A DNA stretch of 39,854 nucleotides, from the NCBI RefSeq assembly GCF_003967355.1, contig NZ_BIFH01000064.1, forward strand, positions 1-39,854. The letters run 5' to 3'. The notes under the pieces were generated by a model. The model did no database searches, was not told the origin of the DNA, and saw nothing but the letters and a program-made list of their open reading frames with translations. Positions 15,861 to 25,499 of the stretch are shown piece after piece. The DNA comes from Embleya hyalina. GTDB taxonomy: Bacteria; Actinomycetota; Actinomycetes; Streptomycetales; Streptomycetaceae. Position numbers and translations under genes: made by a program. The stretch's first letter is position 1. Each line of letters starts with the position of its first letter.

Positions 15861-17138
15861 GTGGCGAATGCCGATGTGGTGGCTCGCGCGCGAGTCGCGC
15901 TGTTCGACGTCGAGCGGTTGTCGGCGGAGCGATTGGTCGGGATCTACCGGGTGTTGGGAGAGGTCGACGGGCCGCGGCACTACGCGCGACGGTTGGCCGT
16001 GGCATTGCACACGACCGGGCACGTCTTCGCCCGGCACGGGGCCGACATGGGTCTCACCCTCGGGCGGTTGACCGAGGCGATCGAGTTGTGCCGAAGGCTG
16101 GACCCGGCCGAACACCGGGACCGGGACGCGGTGTTGCGGGGGATGCAGACCACGCACCAATGGGCGCTGTACCGCTACGGGCGGCGCGGAGAGGCGCTTG
16201 CCGTCCGACGTGAGCTTGTCGCGCTCGCCCGGGCCGGAGGGGGTGAGCGCCGGGTCCTGGCCGAGGCGATGCTGGGACTCGCCGTCGGTCTGGTCGAGGA
16301 CGGACGGGACGACGAGGCCGAGTCGTTGTTCGCCGAGGCGGTCGCGGTCACCGCCGGGCTGCGGCGGGACCATCGGTTGACGGCCGACCGGCACTGGTAC
16401 GTCACCGCCCACGCGGGCCACCTCGCCACGCGGGGCCGCTTCGCCGAGGCGGCCGAGGTGTACGCCCCACTGCTCGGCGGCGTCGGCGACGGTGGCGATG
16501 GCGGCCTCGCCGTCGCCGTCGACGCCATGCCGGACGACCGTCGGGTGCCGATCCTGCTCTACGGCGCCCACCTACTGGCCGCCGCGCAACGGCGGGTGGA
16601 GGGGCGGGCGGTGTTCGCGCGTGCCGTCGAGACGTATCGCCGAGGCGTCGATCCGGGCCCGGTCCACGCTCCGGTTCGTGGCCGGTTCCGCGGTTCGGTG
16701 CACAGCCTGAGCCACGATCGACTCGCCCACCACCTGGCCGTCTTCGGCGCCGCCGACGAGCCGGCGGACGTCGCGCACGCCACGACTCGCGACCACTGGT
16801 CGCCGACGCGCCTGGACCGGTACGTCCGAGCCGAAACCGCGCTTCGGGGCGCGCTCGACGGCCCGACCGCCGGCGCCGCGGAACGCCTCGTGCTCGAACG
16901 TCGGCTCAACGTCCGGGCCGCGTTCGCGTGGATGCCGCGTGCCGCCGTGATCGATCGGCTGTTGCCGGCCTTCGCCAAGGCCGTCGACCACGCGCGGGCG
17001 TTCGCCGTCGCCGATCCCGACGCCGGCGCGCCGTTGCTCGTCCGTGCCCTCACCGACCATGCCCTGCTTCTGGCCGGCGTGGGTCGCGCGGCCGAGGGCG
17101 TCGCGGACTTGGAGGAGGCGGGCGCCGTGTACGGGTGA
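15861..17138 (+). CDS. TPR-like helical repeat protein
   Basis: 425 aa from GTG 15861, with AGGGG 5 nt upstream; the reading frame stays open to 15738 but the upstream part lacks protein-like composition. Successive helix pairs with A-x-x-x-Y/L-x-x-G-R spacing are visible (RLAVALHTTGHVFARHGADM, TTHQWALYRYGRRGEALAVR, AEAMLGLAVGLVEDGRDDEA, AHAGHLATRGRFAEAAEVYA, ALLLAGVGRAAEGVADLEEA), the pattern of tetratricopeptide repeats. No catalytic or DNA-binding domain is attached. Stand-alone TPR proteins of this type serve as protein-interaction scaffolds; the partner is unknown. A strong hairpin separates it from the convergent RidA gene. Confidence 0.75.
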   Translation: MANADVVARARVALFDVERLSAERLVGIYRVLGEVDGPRHYARRLAVALHTTGHVFARHGADMGLTLGRLTEAIELCRRLDPAEHRDRDAVLRGMQTTHQWALYRYGRRGEALAVRRELVALARAGGGERRVLAEAMLGLAVGLVEDGRDDEAESLFAEAVAVTAGLRRDHRLTADRHWYVTAHAGHLATRGRFAEAAEVYAPLLGGVGDGGDGGLAVAVDAMPDDRRVPILLYGAHLLAAAQRRVEGRAVFARAVETYRRGVDPGPVHAPVRGRFRGSVHSLSHDRLAHHLAVFGAADEPADVAHATTRDHWSPTRLDRYVRAETALRGALDGPTAGAAERLVLERRLNVRAAFAWMPRAAVIDRLLPAFAKAVDHARAFAVADPDAGAPLLVRALTDHALLLAGVGRAAEGVADLEEAGAVYG

Positions 17139-17161
17139 CGGCGCAGGGTCTTCGCCGGGTT

Positions 17162-17191
17162 CGGCCCGGGAGCCGACTGGCTCCCGGGCCG
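17162..17191. terminator. Bidirectional hairpin between convergent genes
   Basis: A perfect 13-bp stem, CGGCCCGGGAGCC (17162-17174) and GGCTCCCGGGCCG (17179-17191), with a GACT loop, lies midway between the TPR stop (17138) and the RidA stop (17201). It would serve both transcripts. Confidence 0.8.
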
Positions 17192-17200
17192 GGCCCGTCC

Positions 17201-17596
17201 CTACCGGACGGCCAGACCCTCGATTTCGATCAGCATGTCCGGGTCGGAGAGGGCGGTGACGCCGACCAGGGTCGTGGCCGGGCGGCAGTTCTCTCGTTCC
17301 AGACGGGCGGTGATCACGTCGAAGTGGCTGGTGACGGCGGCGACGTCGAGCGCGAAGTAGCGCAGTCGCACGACGTCGGTGAAGGTGAAACCGGCCTCGC
17401 CCAGGGTTTCGGCGATTCGGTCGAAGGTGGTCTCGATCTGGCCGCGCAGATCCCGTACATGCACGATCGCACCGTCGGGTCCACGGGATTCGTGACCGGC
17501 CAACACCAGCCACCGATCCGGGCGGTCCACCGAGACGGCCCGGTTGTAGCCGAGTCGATCGCCGAACATTCGAGGTCCGATGTCCTGCCGGTGCAT
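17201..17596 (-). CDS. RidA (YjgF/YER057c/UK114) family protein
   Basis: 131 aa from ATG 17596. A single RidA domain: N-terminal strand pair AVSVDRPDRWLVLAGHES, central helix RDLRGQIETTFDRIAETLGE and the conserved end RPATTLVGVTAL...LIEIEGLAV, with the Arg that binds the imine carboxylate present. RidA proteins hydrolyse reactive 2-aminoacrylate and related enamines, or have drifted to other roles. An insertion after the second strand makes it slightly longer at the front than canonical members. The start is preceded by GAAGGA at about 8 nt. Confidence 0.85.
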   Translation of the reverse strand: MHRQDIGPRMFGDRLGYNRAVSVDRPDRWLVLAGHESRGPDGAIVHVRDLRGQIETTFDRIAETLGEAGFTFTDVVRLRYFALDVAAVTSHFDVITARLERENCRPATTLVGVTALSDPDMLIEIEGLAVR

Positions 17597-17628
17597 CGCA
17601 TCATCCTTCGCCCGTGCGCTTGAGAGTT

Positions 17629-17679
17629 GGCAAAATCCGGCAAAATGGTGCAAGTTGCCCCATGGACTCTAACCAACTT
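17629..17679. promoter_or_regulatory. Direct and inverted repeats upstream of the RidA gene
   Basis: GGCAAAATCC (17629-17638) is followed directly by GGCAAAATGG (17639-17648), and AAGTTG (17652-17657) pairs with CAACTT (17674-17679). This AT-richer 50 bp lies between the RidA start and the IS5 remnant and is a plausible promoter/operator region; the regulator is unknown. Confidence 0.35.
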
Positions 17680-17768
17680 CCATGCTCACCCCCACCGAAC
17701 ACGCCGGCCCGTCCGAGATACCCACATCGGCACCGTGTCGGATGGGTGGGTGCGTCGTTGGTTCGGGT

Positions 17769-18134
17769 GTGGGTCGTCGGGATGGGCTGACGGATGGTCA
17801 GTGGGCGCTGGTGGAGCCCCTGCTGCCGGAACGGGCGCGGCGGCGGGGCGGGCGGTGGCTCGATCGGCGGGCCGTGATCGACGCGGTGGCCTGGAAACAC
17901 GAGCGTCGGTGCGCGTGGTGGGAATTGCCGGACCGGTTCGGGCCGTGGCGGACCGTTTATCACCGGTACACCGTGTGGGGAAACGACGGCACCTGGCGTC
18001 GCATCCTGGCTCGGCTGCAACACTGTCCCGACCCGGACGGCAACCTGGACTGGCTGGTCGAGGTCGACGCGGCGCTCAGCGCCCGGGCGGCCGGGGCGGG
18101 TGTCGAGCGGGGGGACGAGTCGGCGGCGTCGTGA
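17769..18134 (+). pseudogene. Truncated IS5-family transposase (N-terminal part)
   Basis: About 121 aa from GTG 17769 (an in-frame ATG at 17682 is also possible). GLTDGQWALVEPLLPERARR, then VIDAVAWKHERRCAWWELPD and YHRYTVWGNDGTWRRILARL, is the N-terminal domain (DUF4096) of IS5-group transposases, and DWLVEVDAALSARAAGAG corresponds to the strand that carries the first catalytic Asp. The remaining DDE domain (over 130 residues) is absent: the alpha/beta hydrolase begins 70 bp later. I found no terminal inverted repeats. It is therefore a remnant, or half of a two-frame transposase whose second half is lost. Confidence 0.7.
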
Positions 18135-18203
18135 TCCCCGCCGGAGCCACGCCCCGCGATGCGGCCTCCGGCCGATGTGCGTCTGCTCTGTCACGATGTT
18201 GAC

Positions 18204-19094
18204 ATGCGTGTGTCCATAGGTGACATCCGGCTCTATTTCGATATCGATGGGCCGAAAGTCGTTCCGTACGGCCCGATCATGGTCGAGCGGCCGACCCTGG
18301 TGCTGCTGCACGGTGGTCCCGGCGCCGACCACTCGACGTTCAAGCCCGCGATGTACGCCGCCGCGCGGTTCGCCCAGGTCGTCTACCTCGACCAGCGGGG
18401 CAGCGGGCGGTCCGAGCGGGGTGACCCCGCGCTGTGGACCTGGGAACGCTGGGCCGACGACGTGGTCGCGTTCTGTGACGTCGTGGACATTCCCGCGCCG
18501 ATCCTGGTGGGCACCGCGAGTGGCGGACGGGTCGCGCTCACCGCGGCCATCCGGCATCCGGGGCGGGTCGGCCGGCTGGTGCTGGACAGCGTGCTGCCCG
18601 GCCGCGTCGACGAGCGACTCGACGTGTTCGAACGCCTCGGTGGCGCGCGGGTTCGGGAGATCGCCCGCCGCCACTGGCAGGGCGAGCGTTCGGACGAGAT
18701 ACGGCGGGGCTGGGAGCAGGTCTGCGTACCGCTGTACTCCCGCCGTGCGGACGGCGACCCGGACGCCGTGGACCGCGCGCGCCGGATCCGGTGGAACCAC
18801 GACGTCGGGGAGCGGTTCCGGTACCACCTCGCCGACCACTTCGAGGAGTGGATCGGGCTCGACGCGGTCACCTGCCCGACGCTGGTCCTGGCCGGCGAGC
18901 ACGACCCGGTGACCACCGCGAGCGCGGCGCGGCGTCTGGCGGCCGGCCTGGTCAATGCCGAGACCCGGCTGCACGTACTGCCGGACGCCGGTCACGGGGC
19001 CTTTCGGGAGGCCCCGGAACGGTCCCTTGCCGTGCTTCGGGCCTTCCTGTCCGGACGCGACGGCGTGTCCGCCCGAGCCGAGCGCGGCGGGTGA
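18204..19094 (+). CDS. Alpha/beta hydrolase, proline-iminopeptidase-like
   Basis: 296 aa from ATG 18204. The alpha/beta hydrolase fold shows LLHGGPGADHST (oxyanion hole HGGPG), YLDQRGSGRS, the nucleophile elbow VGTASGGRVAL in which Ser replaces the usual G-x-S-x-G context with T-A-S-G-G, the acid in LVLAGEHDPVT, and the catalytic His in LPDAGHGAFREAPE. HGGPG plus DQRGSGRS is typical of proline iminopeptidases and related amide/ester hydrolases (peptidase family S33). A helical cap domain lies between residues 135 and 225. Rightward; ends 17 bp before the end of the convergent carrier-protein gene. Confidence 0.87.
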   Translation: MRVSIGDIRLYFDIDGPKVVPYGPIMVERPTLVLLHGGPGADHSTFKPAMYAAARFAQVVYLDQRGSGRSERGDPALWTWERWADDVVAFCDVVDIPAPILVGTASGGRVALTAAIRHPGRVGRLVLDSVLPGRVDERLDVFERLGGARVREIARRHWQGERSDEIRRGWEQVCVPLYSRRADGDPDAVDRARRIRWNHDVGERFRYHLADHFEEWIGLDAVTCPTLVLAGEHDPVTTASAARRLAAGLVNAETRLHVLPDAGHGAFREAPERSLAVLRAFLSGRDGVSARAERGG

Positions 19095-19111
19095 TCGCCG
19101 GTCGCCCTTGA

Positions 19112-19366
19112 TCAGGCCGTGCCGCCCGCGCGCACCTGGTCGACGAACTCGGCCAGGCCACTGGGCGTGACCCGCGCCAGGATCGCCGCCGGCGCGACGG
19201 AGATGCCGTAGCGCTTGCCGAGCACGTCCGCGAACTCGACCGCGAGGATCGCGTCCACGCCCAGTTCGGCGAAGGTGTCGTCGGGGTCGATCCGGGTCAC
19301 GTCGAGGGAGATGAGTCGGGCGGTCTGATCGACGATCTCGTCCAGCAGAGCGGCGTTGACGGGCAT
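19112..19366 (-). CDS. Acyl-carrier-like protein lacking the phosphopantetheine serine
   Basis: 84 aa from ATG 19366, with AAGGAG 7 nt upstream. Length and helices fit a discrete ACP/PCP, and the sequence TFAELGVDAILAVEFAD aligns without gaps to the carrier signature LGxDS(L/I)xxVE. The residue at the attachment site is Ala39 (codon GCG, plus-strand 19250-19252) instead of Ser; a single T-to-G change from TCG would produce this. A normal 4'-phosphopantetheine arm therefore cannot be attached. The rest of the fold (helix 2, and the TPSGLAEFVDQV last helix) is well preserved, so it is probably not simply decayed. It is the downstream neighbour of a PLP decarboxylase on the same strand, 307 bp away. 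Confidence 0.85.
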   Translation of the reverse strand: MPVNAALLDEIVDQTARLISLDVTRIDPDDTFAELGVDAILAVEFADVLGKRYGISVAPAAILARVTPSGLAEFVDQVRAGGTA

Positions 19367-19673
19367 GGCGTGGCTCCTTGGCGGGTCATGGATGCGTCCC
19401 GGGGGGAGAGAGGGGGACGGTACGCGGACACCGGCGGGGCGGCCGATGGCGAGGATGTTCCGGGCCGGCCCGTCGACCGGGCCCCGAGGCGGCCGATCGA
19501 CGGCATCGGCTCCTGTCGTACCGGAGGAAACGCTAGTCGGCGCCCAGGTTCCGGCGGTAGGACACAATCGGTGCGGCGCGGGTGGCGAAGCATGGCGAAT
19601 CGCCGTGCCGACCAGGCCAGCGGCGGTTCGGCCGGGCGCGGCGGGCGGTTTCGCGCGGGTGCCGGGCCGGGGC
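19367..19673. other. 307-bp gap between decarboxylase and carrier-like gene
   Basis: I see no gene on either strand and no strong hairpin. The length allows a separate promoter for the carrier-like gene, but no confident -35/-10 pair is seen. Confidence 0.4.
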
Positions 19674-21107
19674 CTACAGGGGCGGGTTGAGGCCCTCGAA
19701 GAAGGCGAGTAGGACGGCCTTGCGCAGACCTGGCGGCAGATGGTCCAGCAGCGCGTGTACCGGGGCCAGTCGGCCGTCGCTCAACAGGCCGGTATCGACC
19801 ATGAGTTCGGTCAGCGCGTCGGGCGACACCCCGCCGTCGGCGGCGGCGAGCGCGGTGAGCCGGTCGACCGCACGCAACTGCTCGGCGGTGGGCAGCGGTT
19901 CGCGGGTGGCCGCGGTGCGGGCGGCGGTGCGGAGCGCGTGGAGGAGATCCGGGACGTGTGGGCCGTGTGTCGCGGTCATGGTCAGATGGATCGTCGGGGG
20001 CACGTTGGGCTGGGACAGTTGGGGCTGTACGGACCGGCCCAGGCGCTCCAGTTCGTCCAGGAAGGCGAAGAAGTCGACGCCGTTCGTGGTCACCGCGACC
20101 AGACTGGCGGCGGGGGCGCCCAGGATGCGCAGTTCCGGGATCTCTCCGACCCCGTCGACCAGTTCGCGGGTGGCGGCCAGTGTTTCGGTGACCAATTCGC
20201 GGTAGCCGTCCGCCCCGAGGTGGCGCAGCACCGCCCACGCGGCGGCGATCAGGCCGCCCGACTTCGAACTCTGCATGGTCGGATTGACCACCGGATAGCC
20301 GGTCCAGTCGGATCCGACGAAGTACTGGGATCGGCGCAGTGCCGCGGTACGGTACAGCAGGATCGAGCAACCCTTGGGCGTGTAGCCGTACTTGTGCAGG
20401 TCCACCGAGATCGAGTCCACGCCGGGGACGCGGAAGTCCCAGGGCGGGACGGGGTGCCCGAGCTGTTCGGCGAACGGCAGCACCCAGCCGCCGATGCACG
20501 CGTCCACGTGGCAGCGCACGCCGCGCCGGGCGCAGATCGCGGCGATCTCGGGGATGGGGTCGACGACGCCGTGGCCGTAGGACGGCGCCGAGGCGACCAC
20601 CAGGACGGTGTCGTCGTCGATCGCCCGCTCGATCGCGGCGACGTCGGCGGTCATCGCGACGGGGTCGATCTCCACGATGACGGGGTCGAGGCCGAAGTAC
20701 CCGGCCGCCTTGGCCCAGGCCGCGTGTGCCGAGCGGGCGAACACGATGCGCGGGCGCTGTACGTCGGGGCGCGCGTCCCGGGCCGCCTTCGCCGCGAGCA
20801 GGCAGCTCTCGGTGCCGCCGCTGGTCCAGCTCCCGGCGGCGCCCGGCGGGGCGTGCACCTGCTCGCCGACGATCGCGACGACCTCGTGCTCCAGCGTGGC
20901 CACGCTCGGGAAGGAGGTCGGGTACAGGCCGTTCACGTGGAGATACAGCTCGAACGCGCGGACCGCGACGTCCTCGACCGAGGCCGAACCGGAGTCGAAG
21001 GTATTGGCCACCCCGGGCCGCCCACGCCCGGGTTCGTCCCCGGCGTGCAGCGCGGTCAACTCCGCCAACACCTCGGCCGCCGGCCGCCCGTCCGCGAATC
21101 CGCCCAT
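19674..21107 (-). CDS. PLP-dependent decarboxylase/lyase, sphingosine-phosphate-lyase-like
   Basis: 477 aa from ATG 21107, with GGGAGG 5 nt upstream. It is a fold-type I PLP enzyme of the group II decarboxylase family: SGGTES at 97-101 (phosphate-binding loop), His128 stacked on the ring, the HVDAC Asp (D202) and the Schiff-base Lys in SVDLHKYGYTPKG (Lys239). The HKYGYTPKG(S/C) context is that of sphingosine-1-phosphate lyases rather than of glutamate decarboxylases. The C-terminal 90 residues include an extra helical region ending LLAFFEGLNPPL. The substrate is unknown; it could be an amino acid or an amino alcohol phosphate. Divergent HTH-PNPOx gene upstream, carrier-like protein downstream. 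Confidence 0.87.
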   Translation of the reverse strand: MGGFADGRPAAEVLAELTALHAGDEPGRGRPGVANTFDSGSASVEDVAVRAFELYLHVNGLYPTSFPSVATLEHEVVAIVGEQVHAPPGAAGSWTSGGTESCLLAAKAARDARPDVQRPRIVFARSAHAAWAKAAGYFGLDPVIVEIDPVAMTADVAAIERAIDDDTVLVVASAPSYGHGVVDPIPEIAAICARRGVRCHVDACIGGWVLPFAEQLGHPVPPWDFRVPGVDSISVDLHKYGYTPKGCSILLYRTAALRRSQYFVGSDWTGYPVVNPTMQSSKSGGLIAAAWAVLRHLGADGYRELVTETLAATRELVDGVGEIPELRILGAPAASLVAVTTNGVDFFAFLDELERLGRSVQPQLSQPNVPPTIHLTMTATHGPHVPDLLHALRTAARTAATREPLPTAEQLRAVDRLTALAAADGGVSPDALTELMVDTGLLSDGRLAPVHALLDHLPPGLRKAVLLAFFEGLNPPL

Positions 21108-21322
21108 TCGTGCCTCCCGATCGTTTCTGCGCGATGCGACCGATCACGACCCGGTCCGGCGGTGTTCCCACACGCTTCGACCGGGGGTTCGGGCACGGTA
21201 GCGCGGCCGGTGCGGGATGTCTGTAGGGATCGACGCGCGGTGTTCGGCCGGCGCCCGAGGGGGCGCGCCGCCGATCGGCGCAATGCCCGGTCGAACCGGG
21301 TCGTGGGGAGTGGGCTGGGGTG

Positions 21323-22009
21323 ATGACCGAGGAGACTGCGGGTACCGTCCGTCCATCCACCGACGCGTTGCCCCGGCGGGTGGCCGCCCGACGACGCGAA
21401 CTCGGGTTGTCCGTACCGGACATCGCGCGTCGTACGGGGTTGCCCGGCGGGTGGGTGCACTCCGTCGAGACCGGTTCGACCGCGCCGTCGGCGCCGGCTC
21501 TGTCCCGACTCGCCGACGCGCTCGAAACCACCGTCGACGACCTGCTGGCCCCGTCGTCCGCGGCCTTCACGCATCGGGTCGCGCTGGAGCCGCCGGGTCG
21601 GGAGCCGGCCCCGGAGCGGGAGGTGGTGGTGATGACGGAGGAGGAGTGCCTGGCCCGGGTCGCCCTGCAACTGGTCGGACGGGTGGCCGCGCTCGACGCT
21701 CCCGATCCGTTCGTACTGCCGGTCAACTACGTGCTGCTCGGCCGCGACGTGGTGTTCTGTACCGCGGCCGACTCGTCCCTGGCCCGGGTCGCGGGCCCGG
21801 TGCTGTTCGAGGTGGACGACATCGTCGACGCGGCGCGGATCGGCTGGAGCGTACTGATCCGGGGCACGGCGGAGCCCGACGACGACCCCGCCGACGCGCC
21901 GGGCGCGGACGCGGGCCCGTGGCCGGCCGGGCGCCGCGACGTGTGCATCCGGATCCGCGTCGAACGCATGACGGGGCGGCGGGTACGACCCCCGGCGGGG
22001 GAGGCGTAG
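21323..22009 (+). CDS. HTH (XRE) domain fused to pyridoxamine-5'-phosphate-oxidase-like domain
   Basis: 228 aa from ATG 21323 (the GTG at 21320 is directly adjacent). The N-terminal XRE helix-turn-helix lies at about residues 12-75 (LPRRVAARRRELGLSVPDIA, LPGGWVHSVETGST, LSRLADALETTVDDLL). The C-terminal split-barrel flavin-binding fold of the PNPOx type runs from about residue 105 (CLARVALQLVGRVAAL, LPVNYVLLGRDVVFCTA, GPVLFEVDDIVDAARIGWSV), ending in CIRIRVERMTGRRV. Such fusions are common in actinomycetes and may sense a flavin, F420 or heme cofactor. Its position back to back with a PLP enzyme gene raises the possibility of vitamin B6-linked or cofactor-linked control, which is inference. 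Confidence 0.85.
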   Translation: MTEETAGTVRPSTDALPRRVAARRRELGLSVPDIARRTGLPGGWVHSVETGSTAPSAPALSRLADALETTVDDLLAPSSAAFTHRVALEPPGREPAPEREVVVMTEEECLARVALQLVGRVAALDAPDPFVLPVNYVLLGRDVVFCTAADSSLARVAGPVLFEVDDIVDAARIGWSVLIRGTAEPDDDPADAPGADAGPWPAGRRDVCIRIRVERMTGRRVRPPAGEA

Positions 22010-22140
22010 CGGGCCCGGCGGGGAGGGGTGGCGGCGGCCGGCGGGGAGGCGTGGCGGCCTTCGGCGGGGCGTCGGGCGGGGCCTGCGGAGCATGCCCCGG
22101 CGAGGGCGCCCCGGTCGTCCCGGGCGCGACGCCGGCCGCA

Positions 22141-22153
22141 TATCGTATGGATC
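22141..22153 (+). promoter_or_regulatory. -10-like element of a leaderless lpdA transcript
   Basis: TATCGT (22141-22146) ends 7 nt before ATG 22154, and no Shine-Dalgarno is present. This spacing is what a transcript starting at the ATG would need. No good -35 is seen. Confidence 0.4.
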
Positions 22154-23560
<1,407 letters not shown>

Positions 23561-23579
23561 CCGAAGGCCCCTCCGGCCG

Positions 23580-23610
23580 AGCCGCCTCGCCCCCGGGCGA
23601 GGCGGCTTTC
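23580..23610 (+). terminator. Rho-independent terminator of lpdA
   Basis: AGCCGCCTCGCC (23580-23591) pairs perfectly with GGCGAGGCGGCT (23596-23607), followed by TTTCC. Confidence 0.9.
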
Positions 23611-23781
23611 CACGGCACGACGGCCGAGGCCGATCCCTGCCGAGTCCGCGCCCCACACGACCGCGGCCGCGACATCGCCCCACCCCGAGGCGCGACGGCC
23701 GGCCGGACACCGGCTGATACACCTCGCCCGCCGTTCCGGCAGGGCATTTCGAAGTGTGGTGGGCGTGTGGGTGGGGGTGGC

Positions 23782-23793
23782 TATGTTGCGGGG
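23782..23793 (+). promoter_or_regulatory. -10-like element 6 nt before a start codon
   Basis: TATGTT (23782-23787) is separated from ATG 23794 by GCGGGG, again the spacing of a leaderless transcript; the GCGGGG is too close to the ATG to be a normal ribosome binding site. Confidence 0.4.
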
Positions 23794-24849
23794 ATGATCT
23801 TTCGCGAGCGTGCTCTGTCCAAGGCGGTCGACCGGCTCGAGCGGGCCTTGGAGGAGCAGGATGAAGTGTTGCTCAATGAGGCTTTCCACGCGTTGAGCGG
23901 CGCGATACAGGATGCGAAGCCGGCGAGTCGGGTGGAGGCGGGGCCGCGGATGGCGGCGTTGTTGCCGCGGGTTCCGATGGGGGCCGAGGGGATTCTCGCC
24001 GTGATGGTCGGTGCCTGCGTGGAGCACGGGGCCGATCCGCAGGCCTGTTCGGAGCCGATCCTCGCCGGGGTGGGCGAGGCCATGCGCGATGTCATGGAGT
24101 TTCCGGCGCTGTGGGAGGACACCGTGGGTGGTGAACTGCCCGAACGCAACCACCTGGTGCTCGGCGAGGTGGTGGAGCGGATCGCGGCGATCGGTGGCAT
24201 GGACGCGCGGAAGTTCGGTGCGGTGTCCGCGTGGATGCAGTTGCCGCTGTGGGAGATGGCCGGCGTCGCGGTGTTGCTCCACGCCGGGGTACGCCGGGCG
24301 GCGCAGGCCGACGGGACGTTGGTCGCGCTGGTCGAGGAGGCCGCGCGCGGGGATGCCGACCTCAAGTGCCTGCGCTACCTGCTCAAGATGTTCGAGGACG
24401 AGCCCCTGGTCGTTCTGCACCGTCCGTCCGGGACGGGCTACCGCGTGCGGGTGACCCGGATCGGCGACAACTTCCAACTGCACACGCTCCTGGCGCATCT
24501 CCTCGTCGGAGGTGGCCACATCGCCGGCGACGCGCCGTCGGCCGAGGTGGTCGCCGCGTACCGGGATGCCGTGCCCGATGGGCAGCCGCAGGCGACCGGC
24601 GTGTTCAACCTGTGTGCGGCGGACGGCTCGTGGATCTGGAACGAGGGTTGCCCGGCGGACATCCCGCTCGTCGACGGCGAGCGCCTGCTGGTGCTGGATC
24701 CGCCGACGTACGGCCGCACCTGGAACGCCGGCCGCTTCTACCCGGCCCTCCCCGGCGACCTCACCCTGGAGGCGGTGCTGACCCGGGCCGACACCGAGGC
24801 ATACCTGGCCAAGACCGGCCCGACCCGAGCCTGGCCGGACGCCGCCTAG
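23794..24849 (+). CDS. Protein of unknown function, conserved-looking
   Basis: 351 aa from ATG 23794. The N-terminal 230 residues are helical, beginning MIFRERALSKAVDRLERALE, with repeated aliphatic helices. The C-terminal 110 residues are probably beta-rich and Trp-containing (VFNLCAADGSWIWNEGCPAD, then LLVLDPPTYGRTWNAGRFYP). No signal peptide or membrane segment is present, and I recognise no family. Coding is supported by consistent GC3 and by the start context. Monocistronic between the lpdA terminator and a convergent membrane protein gene. Confidence 0.8.
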   Translation: MIFRERALSKAVDRLERALEEQDEVLLNEAFHALSGAIQDAKPASRVEAGPRMAALLPRVPMGAEGILAVMVGACVEHGADPQACSEPILAGVGEAMRDVMEFPALWEDTVGGELPERNHLVLGEVVERIAAIGGMDARKFGAVSAWMQLPLWEMAGVAVLLHAGVRRAAQADGTLVALVEEAARGDADLKCLRYLLKMFEDEPLVVLHRPSGTGYRVRVTRIGDNFQLHTLLAHLLVGGGHIAGDAPSAEVVAAYRDAVPDGQPQATGVFNLCAADGSWIWNEGCPADIPLVDGERLLVLDPPTYGRTWNAGRFYPALPGDLTLEAVLTRADTEAYLAKTGPTRAWPDAA

Positions 24850-24929
24850 AGGATGCCGTCTCGGCCGTTCGGTCGGTCGAAGGGGGACGTCCGGGCGGTC
24901 GACCGCCGTCGGGTGTGCGGGTGTCGGGG

Positions 24930-25499
24930 TTACTTTCGGCGGCGGTGGTAGGCGATGGTGAGGATGGCGAGTAGCGGGCCCCACAGGATCAACGGGGCGT
25001 AGCAGATGTAGTAGGAAGCGGCTTCCCAGCCGCCCGCCCGGCTCGGGAAGTCGTCGGGCAGGTCGTCGCCGCGGACGGTGGTGCCCATGATTTCGGTGAT
25101 CAGGGTCAGGACCGTCCACAGGAGGGTCAGGAACGTGGCGCCGAGGGCGGCGACGATCGTGACCGGCTTCGGGGGGACTCGACGGCCGCCGAGGATCGGG
25201 ATCCGACGCGGGAAGACCTCGCCCCAGCGGGCGATCAGGCCGATCGCGGTGAAGGCGACGGCCTCGGAGAAGGCGGACAGGAACACGATGTAGCACCGCT
25301 CGCCGATGCCGATGCTCTCGTCGAGGACCGCCGCGAGGCGCCAGAGGCCGGCCGGTAGCACGGTGAACGGCACGGCGTAGGCCACGAGTCGCAGGCGGCG
25401 GGAGACGCCGGGGACGGGCTCGTGGGCGGCGTGCCACGCGGCGCGAAGTCGACCCGAGGGGGTTGGGTCTCGGGCTTCGGTGTGATGCAGCGGCTGCAT
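24930..25499 (-). CDS. Four-helix integral membrane protein of unknown function
   Basis: 189 aa from ATG 25499. Four hydrophobic segments at about residues 38-56 (LVAYAVPFTVLPAGLWRLAA), 68-88 (CYIVFLSAFSEAVAFTAIGL), 112-135 (VTIVAALGATFLTLLWTVLT) and 160-182 (YYICYAPLILWGPLLAILTI). The N-terminal tail is polar with Arg/His, and the C-terminus YHRRRK is basic and should face the cytoplasm. No enzyme motif is seen. Convergent with the unknown gene ending at 24849. Confidence 0.8.
   Translation of the reverse strand: MQPLHHTEARDPTPSGRLRAAWHAAHEPVPGVSRRLRLVAYAVPFTVLPAGLWRLAAVLDESIGIGERCYIVFLSAFSEAVAFTAIGLIARWGEVFPRRIPILGGRRVPPKPVTIVAALGATFLTLLWTVLTLITEIMGTTVRGDDLPDDFPSRAGGWEAASYYICYAPLILWGPLLAILTIAYHRRRK

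Noticed and set aside
19112-21107. Start of a polyketide or non-ribosomal peptide cluster
   Set aside because: There is no ketosynthase, adenylation domain, thioesterase or PPTase in the window, and the carrier-like protein lacks the modifiable Ser.
22028-22153. N-terminal extension of dihydrolipoyl dehydrogenase
   Set aside because: The upstream in-frame codons are low-complexity Gly/Arg/Ala, and the FAD motif begins at the normal distance from ATG 22154.
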